A stretch of DNA of 64,000 nucleotides from Otatea glauca (lineage: Eukaryota; Streptophyta; Magnoliopsida; Poales; Poaceae). Both the position numbers and the translations under genes were made by a program. Positions 44,870 to 56,570 of the stretch are shown one piece after another. The notes under the pieces are model-generated. The model searched no databases. It saw only the letters and a program-made list of their open reading frames with translations, and was not told the DNA's origin. Each line of letters begins with the position of its first letter. Positions within the stretch are counted from its first letter, which is position 1. The DNA lies in contig CM070717.1 in the NCBI GenBank assembly GCA_036346275.1, forward strand, positions 12,583,178 through 12,647,177, read 5' to 3'.

Positions 44870-46319
44870 ACCATCCTCTTTGTCCCGTCGAATTGTTTCT
44901 TCATATTGCGGTAGGGGTGATTCCTGCGAAGGAACCTGCGGTGATGCATGTACACAGTTTTCCTCGAGTTATTGAGTCACACACTTGCGGTTTCATCCAT
45001 GCAATGGGGGCATGCTTTGGCCCCTTTACAAGTCTGACCGGATAGGTTACCAAGGCGGAAATCATTGATGGTGCAAAACAACAATGCGCGTAGGGTGAAG
45101 TACTCTCGCTTGTACTCATCCCATACCTGTACACCTTCGTTCCACAGGATCACAAGATCTTCCACCAATGGTTGTAGGTATACATCAATATCATTGCCAG
45201 GTTGTCTCGGCCCTTGGATAGCAATGACATCATAATGTACTTCGTTTCATACACAACCAAGGAGGAAGGTTGTAGATCTGAGAGAGTCACGGGCCAAGTG
45301 CTATGAATACTACTCATGTTACCGAAAGGATTCATTCCATCCGTACTCAACCCAAACCTTACATTCCTCGGTTCATTCCCAAAGTCCATCCTAAAGAGCC
45401 TATAGATGGTTCTCCACCGGCGAGAATCGGAGGTGTCTCGACTTTCCATCCTTTTACGCTCTTACGAGTGCCATCGCATCGATTGGGCATGCTTTTGTTT
45501 CCAAATAAGCGCTTCAACCGAGCTATTACCGGTAAATACCACACCACTTTAGCGGGAGCTCCTTTCTTCACCACGGTGCCCTCGCTGTCATGGCCTTTAC
45601 GCTTGTGTCACGATGATTTGCACACCGGACATACATGCATGTCTGTATACTCTTTGCGATAGAGTATACAATCGTTTGAACATGCATGTATTCTTTCTAC
45701 TTCAATCCCAATGGACATACAACCTTCTTAGCTAAATAAGTGGTTATCGGCAATACGTTTCCATCTGGAAGCATGTCCGCTAAGAGATGTAATAGCGCCG
45801 TGAAACTTTTATCGGACCAACCATTGCTTGCCTTCAATTTTAGAAGTGAAAGCACGGTGTGCAACTTTGTGTATTCCTCCTTGCAACCCGGGAACAAAGG
45901 TGTGTCAAGTCGTCCAACAAACCCTTGAATTGATTAAACTCTCTCTGACTAGTGTAGTTCCCTTTTGCATCACGCAACATCTGAGCAAGATTATTATCGT
46001 CATCAATGTCCAACCTATCCTCATCAGATCCATAACTGATGTCAGCTGCCATAATGCCTTCTCCATCATCCAATACGTTATCACCTTCATGTATGTTTTC
46101 CTCTTCACCGTGACTTGTCCAACGTGTATAGCCAAGTACAAAACCTCTTCGAATCAAGTGCAAGTGGATGTGCTCTTTGTCTGAAAACATTTTCTCATTC
46201 TTGCAATCAATGCATGGACAATGTATGTACTCTGTCTTCTTGTGCAACTTGTTCTCCTCGTGCTCTTAAGCGGATACCCCATCGATATAATCTCTACCGT
46301 AATGGTTCGCATTGTACAT
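44870..46319 (-). pseudogene. N-terminal half of the inner TNP2-type transposase
   Basis: A Transposase-associated domain begins RWMYNANHYGRDY and, after a stop, continues KTEYIHCPCIDCKNEKMF with paired cysteines. Acidic linkers follow. The tnp2 domain then starts (VRFGLSTDGMNPFGNMSS, LVILWNEGVQVWDEYKREYF) and breaks off in KQFDGTKRMV, where the retrotransposon inserted. The reading frame resumes as GIAPRPPRGEEVYD on the far side. The first in-frame Met is at 46317-46319. Stops lie near 46265 and in several later places. Confidence 0.87.
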
Positions 46320-47264
46320 CCATCTCGGTCCATCTAAAATTAATTAACATATAAAAATTGATTAAAACTAATCTAATTACTTATCATCTAAATGAGCTAG
46401 ATAATAAATTCATCATCTAAAAATGATGAGCATCCACCTACCAAATTAGCTAAAATTTCATGTATATTAATATCCAATAATCTTAATTAAATAAATTTAA
46501 TATATGTCCGCATCAGTGGAACCAAATTAATAGTAATTAAAAAACTAATCTGAATACTTTTCTGTAAAGAAGCTAGATAATAAATTCATCATCTAAAAAT
46601 GATGAGCACCCACTACCAAATTAACTAAAATTTCATTTATATTAATACCCAATAATCTTAATTAAATAAATTTATTATATGCAAGATGTATATGTCCATA
46701 CACTAATGGAACCAAATTAATAGTAATTAAAAAACTAATCTAATTACTTATCATCTAAAGGAGCTAGATAATAAGTTCATATATATGCAAGATGTATATG
46801 TCCGTACACTAATAGAACCCAATTAATAGTAATTAAAAAACCAATCTAATTACTTATCATCTAAAGGAGCTAGATAATAAATTCATCATGTATCAAATTA
46901 ACTTAAAATGCAATTAATATTAAATATATGCTTAATCATAATTCATCATCTATAAAAGGAACACAACATCATCTAATGAACCTAGCTAGAAATAAATTCA
47001 TCAACTACAAAATGGTAGCTAAATAAAAATAAACAAAATCTAAACTTTTCATCTCATCTACATATAAACCCTAATTAAACTTGGTTTAAAAATTAAATTG
47101 CAATAAGATTAACACAAATCAAGAGAGGAGAAAAATAACTCACCAAGGAACAACTAGAGGAAGTACAAGCACAAGAATTGGAGAAAGCAAATCAAAATTT
47201 AGAAGTTTTGGTTTGCTCTCGGGAGGAAGAAGACGAGCCGCTCTCGACCACCTATTTATAAGCG
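46320..47264. repeat. AT-rich tandem repeats upstream of inner TNP2
   Basis: From about 46370 to 46890, three to four imperfect copies of a 130-150 bp unit recur (AACTAATCTAATTACTTATCATCTAA and AGCTAGATAATAA motifs). The rest is AT-rich, probably 5' leader or intron. Confidence 0.8.
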
Positions 47265-47666
47265 ATATTATTAGTGGCGGTTTTTAACTAGAACCACCAT
47301 CGATAACATTATCTGTGGCGGTTCTATCCTCGAACCGCCATCGATAACGATGGCGGTTCGAGGATAGAACCGCCACGGATAATCAATAGAATCGATGGCG
47401 GTTGGAGGACAGCCGCCATCGATAACCTGAATTATCGATGGCGGTTCTATCCTCCAACCGCCATCGATAATGTATTGTTATCGATGGCGGTTCTATCCTC
47501 GAACCGCCATCGATAATGAATTATCGATGGCGGTTCGAGATAGAACCGCCACTGATATGTTTCCCGCCATTTTTAAAATAGAACCGCCACTGATAATTAT
47601 CTTTGTGACGGTTCGAAAAAAACCGCCACAAATAGACCGTCACCTATTGCAGGTTTTGGCGTAGTG
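47265..47666. repeat. Right TIR and subterminal repeats, inner CACTA, hairpin-forming
   Basis: Dense TATCGATGGCGGTT and complementary units form several near-perfect hairpins. One is 47431-47471, with 16-bp arms around a 9-base loop. Another is 47478-47516. The element ends in GGCGTAGTG. Confidence 0.92.
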
Positions 47667-48937
47667 TGCTCTTATGAGCACCAGGACTGATGAGCTCAGG
47701 GATTTCTCCAAGCGGCGGTCGTGAGCTGAGAGCCTTCTGTATTGCTTGCTCCATAACCTTATCTAGTTCCGCTCTCTGTTCCTCTAACGCTCTCGCAACA
47801 ACATCTTGTATTTGATGGTCCAGTTGATCTTCTCATTGTCTCTTCGGGCGCTTGTACAACCATGAGTCTGCTGGGAAGGCTTCTTTCCACGGCACCAAAC
47901 CAACTCCTCAAGTGAGACCTGGAGGCTCCTTGTTACCCAGGGCTACGGTTAGCTCGTCAATCTCCCTTCTTGGCCTGAAAGATCCATGGGAACACTGCAT
48001 GTGAGCTCCGTGATTCTACGCGACACTTCCTGCTCTCTGTCGCTTCTGAAGCTTAAGCTGCCATCATCGGAGATAGAAGCACCCCTCCCAAGCAACCAGT
48101 GCTTGGATCGTTCGCTCAAGACGGCCGTCGCAGGAATGACACCCTTGCGGGTTAGCTCTTCTTCGGTCCGATCCCATGCTGGTATTTTCTTCACGTTCCC
48201 TCCGGTTCCTAGTGTGTGAGGGTGAATATTCTTATCCGCGTTTGCCTTGTTCCTTTGACTTACTATCTGCGCTTCTTCAGACCTCTTAAACGCCACAAAG
48301 TCCTCCCAGAACTCTCTTAACTTTGGGTACGTGTCAAAATTCGGCGTTTCATTCTTCTTCACATAGTTCTTATTTAGTGCAGTCTTCCAATTCTTCCACG
48401 CTGTGCACATGATGGATAGTGCACGTTTGTTTGCAACCATTTCGGTCCCTTGGGGAAGCTGGAACACTTGTTTTAGCTTGTCCCTAGCGAGTTCTTGAGT
48501 CATTGGGAACCACCCATGGGTCACCTTGGCGACCAATCCACGATCTGTGGGTGATGGGCACGTCATCCCTAGCAAGAACACCGCATGCTGTCCCTGTCAT
48601 TTAACGATGACTTCGGGTAGAGCGGGTTCCCATTGCTTGAGAGTTCCACTCGTTAAAAAGTCCCTTAGGCATCTTGTTTGGACCACGACTTGTCGCTATC
48701 TGCGTTGATCGACGTCCGAGCACGCAATTTGATCTTCTCATGAGTCGTGCGGGCCAACAATGTTTTGAGAACCACGGTGCACTAATACTTTACCTCGCCT
48801 CGTTCATCGGCGTCGGGTTGGTCCACGGCGGGATCCTTCAAGTTCGTAGGGCGTTGGGCTATGGTTGGGCTACCGTTCCTCCTTCGTCGATATTTGAGGG
48901 CCCGCTCCCTCGGCACTAGTCCTTGGTCAGAGGCCAT
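47667..48937 (-). pseudogene. Transposase_24 half of the outer CACTA gene A
   Basis: The likely start is MASDQGLVPRERALKYRRRR, right after an AG acceptor-like site as in the left copy. The continuous open stretch 47949-48581 carries WKNWKTALNKNYVKKNE, PKLREFWEDFVAFKRSEEA, NIHPHTLGTGG, ERSKHWLLGRGASISDDG and DREQEVSRRITE. These are the signature blocks of Transposase_24 (Ptta/En/Spm). The gene is then cut at 47667 by the inner CACTA and continues at 25250 with the DUF8039-like part. A stop at about 48600 separates the first 110 codons. The domain is assumed to bind DNA or help the TNP2 protein, by analogy with TNPA-like ORFs. Confidence 0.85.
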
Positions 48938-50859
48938 TCCTAGCAAGTTTATCGAAAATTTCAAATTAACAAGCTCATTTTTTAAACACACATACAAATG
49001 AAGATTGACATAACGAATGAACATAGATATAAAAGCATATTAGCGTACGTATTCAGATGCAAAACAAGTTCTAATTAGGATCCTTTTCTATACTATGGTA
49101 GTATATATGTCCCTACGAGTGTTTTAAAGTAAGTCCCGTGATATTTTGCACTCACTCGAGATTGTTTTCTTATAGATTATCATTAAGGCTTAAACTTAGA
49201 CGAAGTAGCAGATCGACCTAAGTCATTTTCTCTCTTGTCTTCCTCAATTTCAATTTAACCACAAATTGTAAAATTAAAATATGGTTAAGATTTATTGAAA
49301 GAAGGAGTACTAAATAATAATGTAAACAACAATCCCCGAACTTATCAATTCTAAGAAATAAAATTAATACACATATTTGAAAGACACATACACATCTTTA
49401 AAGAACATGTGCACATATAGATATTTTTTTATCTTTATACACATACATCTTTGAAGAACACATACACATATACATCTTTTTTTTGAATCTGCATGCTCTA
49501 GAATAATTTGACCATGAACACAAATATACACATACACATACACAGGATATATACACATGCAGGATATTATACGGGTTGTCAATTTAACGACAAATACGTA
49601 AGTGTAGAGCACAAAATACATCCTTGAAGGATACATACACATATAGCTTTCGAGGATACATACACATACATCTTTCAAGGATACATACGCATACAGCTTT
49701 CGAGGATAAATACACATACATCTTTCGAGGATACATACACATACATCTTTCGAGGATACATACACATATACATCTTTCAAGTGAAAGATACTTTTACTGG
49801 CAAGCATCATACTCTTGGAAATTTAAGAGAATGTAAGACAATATGATAAAAATAACATAATTGACGTGAATTTGTTTATGGTGCTCTCAGATTTAGGGTT
49901 TGATTGAAGATTCAAATCTTCAACCTCAATCACAAATGGGCTAAACAAATTAATTCAGCGAATTAGGCCTCGAACCCTTACCACCTTAGAATGCACAATA
50001 AAGAATTGATAGTTGAATTCCATGTCATAATAGAATCTTAATGAACAAATTGTACTCATATCGGTATGCAATCGATTAGTATTTATTGAGTTAACATAGT
50101 AAAGCAACAAAGCAATGCGATAGGTGCAACAATTAAGCAACAAAGCAATGCTTGATAGGTGCAACAATTGAGCAACAAATCAATCTTGATAGGTGCTAAA
50201 CAATACAATATCGAGCTTGAATGGTTATCATAATTGAGCGACGAAAGACTTATTAGCATGCAAGTCTACGGTTCAAGGCCAAACTCATAAAATTAAGCTA
50301 TTATGATCATTTTTCACCCATTATCATCATCGAGCAACGTCAAGGCAGCAAGGTGAGTTTCCATGACAAATATGCAAATTAAGCAACTTGAAGCATACAT
50401 ACAGATATGCATATATTCTAACACAAGCATACAAACCACTAAGAAGCTGGATGAGAACAGTGGAGCAATTTAGCACTTTCTAATAACAGTGGAGCAATTT
50501 AGCAACTAAGAAGCTGAATGAGCACAGTTAGGGTACTTCATCAACTTATTGATTTCTAATAACACTTTGTAATAACAGTGGAGCAATTTAGCAACTATAG
50601 AGCAATTTGCTTTGTGCGATTCAACTTCATCAGTGCCAAGTGCTGGATTTGCTCATGCCACTGTCACCACATTCAAGATTAAGTGATACATACAATCCTT
50701 ATGTTAATCCCCACAACCACATTCAAGATTTTGCACACTAGACGAAAGCGGCTTGGACATAGCACAACCACAGCACAGAAAAATCCCCACAAGCTCCTCA
50801 CGAGCAGCATCACACATAAGACATTTTTCATATTGGACGAGAAATCAAACATAGGATGG
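48938..50859. repeat. Intron/5' region of outer gene A with minisatellite
   Basis: At 49375-49790 about 25-bp units (GAGGATACATACACATACATCTTTC) recur in tandem. They correspond to just one or two units in the left copy (1850-1920 and 2115-2150), so the array grew in this copy. The remainder (49800-50860) is AT-rich and unassigned, with two or three near-copies of AACAGTGGAGCAATTTAGCA around 50455-50600. Confidence 0.75.
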
Positions 50860-51130
50860 CAAAAAGGAATGAACCGGGGAAAGGTCGATGCCGATGTAGA
50901 GGTAGCGGCGGGGAGGCCCGAGGCGGCGACGACCACGGGGCAGAGCCGACGACAGCGTGGGGAGGGGATGCGATGGCGGCGACGGCGGCGAAGGGATGCG
51001 ACGGCCTCGACTACGGGGAGGACGAGACAGCGGCGGAGAGGATGTGGCAACGACGGGGAGGCTCGATGCGGCCGAAGGCGCGGAGGTTGGGAGGTGAAGG
51101 TGGCGGAGATGCAAGTGACAGGAGAAGGGC
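50860..51130 (-). promoter_or_regulatory. GC-rich leader of outer gene A
   Basis: CGGCGG-rich sequence between the internal repeat block and gene A, as in the other two CACTA copies. Long frames through it are compositional. Confidence 0.45.
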
Positions 51131-51154
51131 AATGGTTGGGCGCGGCAGTGATAT

Positions 51155-51565
51155 TTATAAGGGTGGACTATCACTGCTGGGTCCCAACATAACCGGCAGT
51201 GATATCATATCACTGCCAGGTCATAAAGATAGCTAGCAGTGATAGTACACTATCACTGCCGGTTCTACTAAAACCCGACAGTGATATATAATATCACTGC
51301 ATGATTTTAAAAGAACCGGCAGTGATAATGACACTATCACTGCCGGTTCTACTAAAACCCGACAGTGATATATAGTAACACTGCCGGATTTTAAAAAACG
51401 GCGATGATAAGGACACTATCACTATCGGCTCTCTTTAACCCCTAAGCGATGATACTCGTATTCCTACGGTTTTACTAGAACCGGCGGTGATAAGTCACTA
51501 TCATTTATCGGAGATATTTGTAAACCAGCGGTAGTACTAAGTATCACTTTGGGTTAAAGAGAACC
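51155..51565. repeat. Internal subterminal-type repeat block, outer CACTA
   Basis: About ten TATCACTGCCGG-type units in both orientations, matching the element ends although the nearest end is 5 kb away. It is equivalent to 178-545 in the left copy. Confidence 0.9.
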
Positions 51566-51834
51566 GATGATATATCTGATAGAACTTCGATTTATTTCAT
51601 TTCACGATCAAGCGAAATACTATCAAATTTGATCCAAATAATCTAAAATTTTTTTGAGGCATACTACAGGACATGTAATATGTCATATAAATATTTTCCC
51701 CTAATTTTGACTAACAGGAAAATTTAGAAAAACAAATTGCTCACTGTTTTAATAGTTCAAAAATCAAATAGTGCTAAAAAAATTCATATTAAGTCTTCAA
51801 ATTTCAAATTTTGAAATAATAAATAAATTGTAGA

Positions 51835-51894
51835 TGGACCGAAGGAGGATGCATGACACGGATGGTGTGACTTGTAACAATTCACACAAGTGCA
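51835..51894 (+). other. Short TNP2-start-like sequence on the opposite strand
   Basis: ATGGACCGAAGGAGGATG, followed by CATGACACGGATGG, resembles the start of the TNP2 genes here (ATGGACCAAGGTGGATG). Its translation MDRRRMHDTDGVTC ends at a TAA after 26 codons. It could be a remnant of a second TNP2 gene or chance similarity. Confidence 0.25.
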
Positions 51895-51988
51895 GTCCAA
51901 TCCATTGCCTCATATAATACATTAATTGTTACACAAAAGAAAATAAACATGTTGTTCGTACGAAAGAAAGCATCTTTAATTTGAACAA

Positions 51989-54900
51989 CTAAGATACGAT
52001 TCGACCTTCGTTATGATCGCGATGTACGTATGTAGCTTCCTCATTATCTTCCATGAGACTTAGTTCAACGTTGTCCCCGAAAGGAGGAAGCTCATCAAAC
52101 TGGTTGTATTCTTCCTCGTCGACAACATTCTGAACTCCGAAAATCCTTCTTTTTCCTTGAATAACCATGTGGCGTTCCTTGTTACCCGGGTCAGTTACAA
52201 AGAAGATTTGTGTAACAGAATTAGCAAGTACGAATGGATCTTCCCGGTATCCGACGAGTTTGAGGTCCACGGTAGTGATACCGTATTTGTCGATGTTAAC
52301 ACCCCCTGGAAGCCGACCCATTGGCATCGAAAGAGAGGGACCTTCAAAGGTCCATAGTCAAGCTCCCAAATCTCTCTATGAATCCATAGTAGCTTTGCCT
52401 ATTTTCATTGCTGTCGTAGGCGTCTGTACGGATACCGCTATTTTGGTTCATGCTCTTTTTATCTTGTGCTCTTGTATAAAATGTAAAACCATTTATGTCG
52501 TACCCTTGGAATGTGCGAATTGTAGATGACGGTCCCTGAGCCAACAATTTCAACTGAGCACACTCAATCTCCGTATGCATCATGTGCCTACGCAACCAAT
52601 CGCCGAAGTTATCTCTATGCTTTCTCGCGATCCAACCCTCTCACTTCGTTGGGTTTGTTCTGGATAGCATGCTCTTGTGCATGTTGACATACGGGGCCAC
52701 CACAACTGATTGTCCCAAAACTGCGAAATGTGCTTGTGTGAATGAAGCTAGATTGTTAGTACGGAGTGATTTCTCGCCCAATGTCCCTTTGCCTTGTAGC
52801 CTGCCCTCATGCCATGATGTAGGCACACCAATCAGTTTGAGATCCATATAATCGACGCAGAAGTCAATGACCTCCTCGGTTCCACAACCTTCTGCAATGC
52901 AACCTTCCGGCCGATGTCGGTTACGAACATATTTCTTTATAACCCCCATGAACCTCTCAAAAGGATACATCTGATGTAGAAACACGGGATCGAGAATCCG
53001 TATCTCTTTCACAATGTGAACAATGAGATGGACCATAATATCAAAAAAGATGGAGGGAAACACATCTCGAGCCTGCAGAGAGTGTGGACCACGTCTTCCT
53101 GCAGCTTATCTAGTTTCAATGGATCGATGGCCTTCTATGAAATCGCATTGAAGAATGAACACAACTTTATAATTGGGTCTCGGACTTTCTCTAGCAGAAC
53201 ACCCCTAATTGCAATTGGAAGCATCTGTGTCATCATCACGTGGCAATCGTGAGACTTCATGCCAATTAATTTTAAGTCTTTCATTGAGACTAGTCTCTTT
53301 ATGTTGGCAGAGTAACCAGATGGAACTTTCACTTCGTGCAAGCATTCGCACATGCTAATTTTTCTTTCTTGCTCAGAGTGTAGCAGGCTGCGGGTAGGTA
53401 CTTTTTGCCTGTATCCATGTCTTCGTGATGCAGCTCCTTCCTGAGTTTCATATCTTCAAGGTCCATCCGTGCGTGGAGGGTATCTTTTGTTTTGCCAGGT
53501 ATATCCAGTAAGATACCAAGCAAGCTGTCGCACACGTTCTTCTCTATGTGCATGACGTCGATTCTGTGTCGAACTTCCAAGTGTTGCCAGTACGGTAGGA
53601 CCCAAAATACTGATCTCTTTTTCCACAAAGGAGCCTTGTCACGAGAACTCGGGATAGATGTACTGCCGTCTCCCTTTTGGAGCTAAGGCAGTCTCCTTTG
53701 TCCCGTCAAAGACTCTCTTATTATTGCGGTATGGGTGATCCTTGCGAAGGAACCTACGATGTCGCATGTACGCCATTTTCCGACAATTCTTCAGCCACCG
53801 GCTAGCTGTATCATCCAAGCACTAGACGCATCCGTTGAACCCTTTTGTCGTCTGTCCCGACAGGTTACCAAGGGTAGGGTAATCATTAATGGCTACAAAC
53901 AACAATGCGTGTAGGATAAAGTTCTCTCTTTTGTACTCATCCTATACCCGTACTCCATTGTTCCACAGTATTAGAAGATCTTCAACCAATGGTTTGAGGT
54001 ACACATCAATATCATTGCCAGGTTGCCTGGGCCCTTGGATCAGTAGTGGCATCATAATGTACTTTCGACCAAGTACTGTGACGGCTACTCATGTTGTCGA
54101 AAGGATTCATCCCATCTGTACTCAACCCGAACCTTATATTCCTCACATCATATGCAAAGTGCTTCTTATATTTTCTGTCGATGTTCCTCCATTGCACAAA
54201 ATCAGCAGGGTGCCTAAGCATTCCATCCTTTTTACGCTCTTCGGCGTGCCATCGTAGCAATTGGGCATGCCTTTTGTTCGCAAACAATTGCTTCAGACGG
54301 GGGATTATAGGAAAATACCACACCACCTTACGGGGGGATCTCTTCTTCTTATGCTCCACCTCGATATCATTGTTATGGATATCATCGTTGCCCTTATACC
54401 GCTTTGCTTTGCAAACAGCATAGACATCCAAATGTGCAAACTCATTGCGATACAACATGCAATCGTTTGGACATGCGTGTATTTTTTGTACTTCCAGTCC
54501 CAACGGGTAGACAACCCGCTTGGCCTGGTATGTAGTTGTAGGCATCACGTTACCCTCTGGAAGCAAGTCCCCCAAGACACATAAGAGCTCAGTGAAGCTC
54601 TTATCGGATCAACCATTGCTTGCCTTCAACTGCAGTAGTGTAAGCACGGTATGCAGTTTTTTTTGCTCCTCTTTGCAGCCAGGGTACAATGGTGTTGTGG
54701 AGTCCTCTACCATACGCTGGAACTTTTGAAACTCTCGTTCACTCGTGAAGTCCCCCTCCCCATCACACAACATTTGATCAAGGTCGTCGTCGTGGCAATC
54801 GACAAACGTATCTTCGACCGCCGTCATATCGTTGTCTCCGTCATGTTCACCAATATGTTGCCCTTCATGCACAATCTCATCTTCACCATGCTCGGTCCAA

Positions 54901-55113
54901 CAGGTATAGCCAGCCTTGAAATCCCTTCGAAGTAAGTGTGCACGTATCGACTCTATGGTAGAAAACAACTTCTCGTTTTTGCAATCAACGCATGGACAAC
55001 ACATATAGTTCGGCAGATTCTTGACTTGTGTGCGCATGCGCGTTTACAAAACATGTCACACCATTAAAGAACTCTGCCATAGCGGTCCGTGTCATACATC
55101 CACCTTGGTCCAT
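51989..55113 (-). pseudogene. TNP2-type transposase of the outer CACTA
   Basis: The start is near RWMYDTDRYGRVL, followed by a frame break. Then come NYMCCPCVDCKNEKLF (Transposase-associated domain, paired cysteines), an acidic linker, VRNIRFGLSTDGMNPFDNMS, and tnp2 blocks (VCDSLLGILLDIPGKTKD, MKDLKLIGMKSHDCHVMMTQ). After that are DUF4218-like (MVHLIVHIVKEI, YPFERFMGVIKKYVRN) and DUF4216-like blocks (FYGFIERFGSLTMDL, VNIDKYGITTVDLKLVGY). It ends HNEGRIVS at 51989. About 3.1 kb without large introns, usual for the family. It is the DNA-cutting transposase of CACTA elements. Segments are open for 70-190 codons with frameshifts between, so it is inactive as read. Its FDGTKETALAPKG segment is the intact version of the inner gene's broken site. 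Confidence 0.9.
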
Positions 55114-56204
55114 CTATAATTAATTAAAACAAACATCGGATAAGCATATAATTGCAAATAACAATATAGTTGTAAATGATAAGATTTAAATGTCCATGTA
55201 GCAATTTTGAATATGTTAAAATACATCAACCTTTTTCATTATGTAAATTTCCATCTTGCAATTTTTATTATTTTATAAAATGAAAAATACTTAGGATATA
55301 TTTTACTATATCAAAATACATCAATTTTTCATTATGTAAATATCCATCTTCCAATTTTTAAATATTTACAAAATAATAAATAATTGTAAATAGTTACGAT
55401 ATATTTTGACTATGTTCAAATACATCAACCTTTTTTCATTATGTAAATATCAATGTAACATTCTTTTTATTATTTTATAAAATGAAAATAATTGTAAATA
55501 CTTAGCATATATTTTTACTATATCAAAATACATCAATCTTTTTTCATTATGTAAATATCCATCTTCCAATTTTTAAATATTTACAAAATAATACATAATT
55601 TTAAATAGTTAGGATACATTTTGACTATATTAAAATACATCAACCTTTTTTCATTATGTAAATATCCATGTAGCTTTTTTTGCCAAAATTTCATCATACA
55701 TCAACCTTTTTTCACTATGTAAATATCCATCTGGCAAATTTATTTATTTGCAAAATAGAAAATAGTTGTGAATAATTAGGACATATTTTTATTATATTAA
55801 AAATATCTACATAGCAATTTTTAAATTACTTTCATAATTGATAATATCAATGTTGCAATTTTTTAATGACTTTAATTATTGAGAGTAAGCATATAAATGA
55901 AAATACAGGATACATTTGGTAATATATCGATTTACAAATGTATCTTACAATTTTCATTATTGCAAAATTCACATAGCCATTTTCAACATTCAAAAATCTA
56001 CTAAATCACTGAAATGAATAAGAATTGTAATGATCTAAATCTAAAACAATCTACAAAGTAAAATCCAACTACAAATATAATGTTATTAAAATTACTAACC
56101 TTGAAAACAAGTAGATATGAATTTTAGTACAATTTTTGGCAGCAAGTGGACACAATAATGGAGCAGAGACTCCTCTGCATTACGCTCGATTAGTCGGGGA
56201 AGGA
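55114..56204. repeat. AT-rich tandem repeats upstream of outer TNP2
   Basis: Between about 55200 and 55800, at least five copies of a roughly 120-bp unit occur (ACATCAACCTTTTTTCATTA, TGTAAATATCCATCTTCCAA). The rest is AT-rich and unassigned, probably leader or intron. The inner element has an unrelated array in the same place. Confidence 0.85.
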
Positions 56205-56570
56205 TGGCGGGCATATAAAGGACTTATCACTGCGGTTACGCGAGCCGGCGATGATAGGGCTCGCATTGCACGGGAAAATAAAATTAGGCGGGAAAATAAA
56301 TATCACTGCCGGTTCTGGATTAAAACCGGCAGTGGAAATCCCAATATCACTGCCGGTTAAAACAAGAACCAACAGTGATATATCACTACCGATTTTATAT
56401 ATAAACCGGCAGTGATATGAGTTTATCACTGCCGGTTGTTTCTACGAACCGGCAGTGATAAGTTCACCCCGCCAGCTCAACTTTCCAACTGGCAGTGATA
56501 TGTTCTCACTATCGGCTCTGTCCTAACCGGCAGTGATGTGCCGATAAGGTTGTGCTGTTCTGTAGTAGTG
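56205..56570. repeat. Right TIR and subterminal repeats, outer CACTA
   Basis: TATCACTGCCGGTT-type units in both orientations end in TGTAGTAGTG. Compared with the left end, an extra 14-bp segment (ACCTTATCGGCACA on the other strand) lies between the TIR and the first repeat. Confidence 0.92.

Larger units (their letters stand above)
25251..47666 (-). mobile_element. Inner CACTA (En/Spm) transposon, family B, about 22 kb with its insertion
   Basis: It starts CACTACACTGAAAAAGG and ends, on the other strand, CACTACGCCAAAACC. TGC lies on both sides (25248-25250 and 47667-47669). The uninterrupted site is seen in the left family-A copy. Its subterminal repeats are of the GGCGGTT type, different from those of the outer element. 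Gene order is the same as in the outer one: a Transposase_24/Ulp1-type gene, an internal repeat block, a TNP2 gene. The TNP2 gene is split by an LTR retrotransposon. Without that insertion the element would be about 11 kb. Confidence 0.94.
22611..56570 (-). mobile_element. Outer CACTA (En/Spm) transposon, family A, about 34 kb with its insertions
   Basis: The left end is CACTACTACAGGACAGC and the right end, on the other strand, CACTACTACAGAACAGC. The flanking trinucleotide TCA is present on both sides (22608-22610 and 56571-56573). Joining the flanks recreates Tat sequence that is continuous in Tat I. Without the inner element the transposon is about 11.5 kb. It carries subterminal repeats at both ends and a third block in the middle. 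Its two minus-strand genes are a Transposase_24/Ulp1-type gene (cut by the inner CACTA) and a TNP2 transposase gene. Stops and frameshifts in both genes suggest it is not autonomous now. Confidence 0.94.

Noticed and set aside
49364..49810. 148-codon Tyr/Cys/Val-rich minus-strand frame
   Set aside because: It is a translation of the 25-bp minisatellite in the gene-A intron.
50679..51192. Overlapping frames on both strands in GC-rich DNA
   Set aside because: They sit in the GC-rich leader of the outer gene A. No similarity between the three CACTA copies at protein level.
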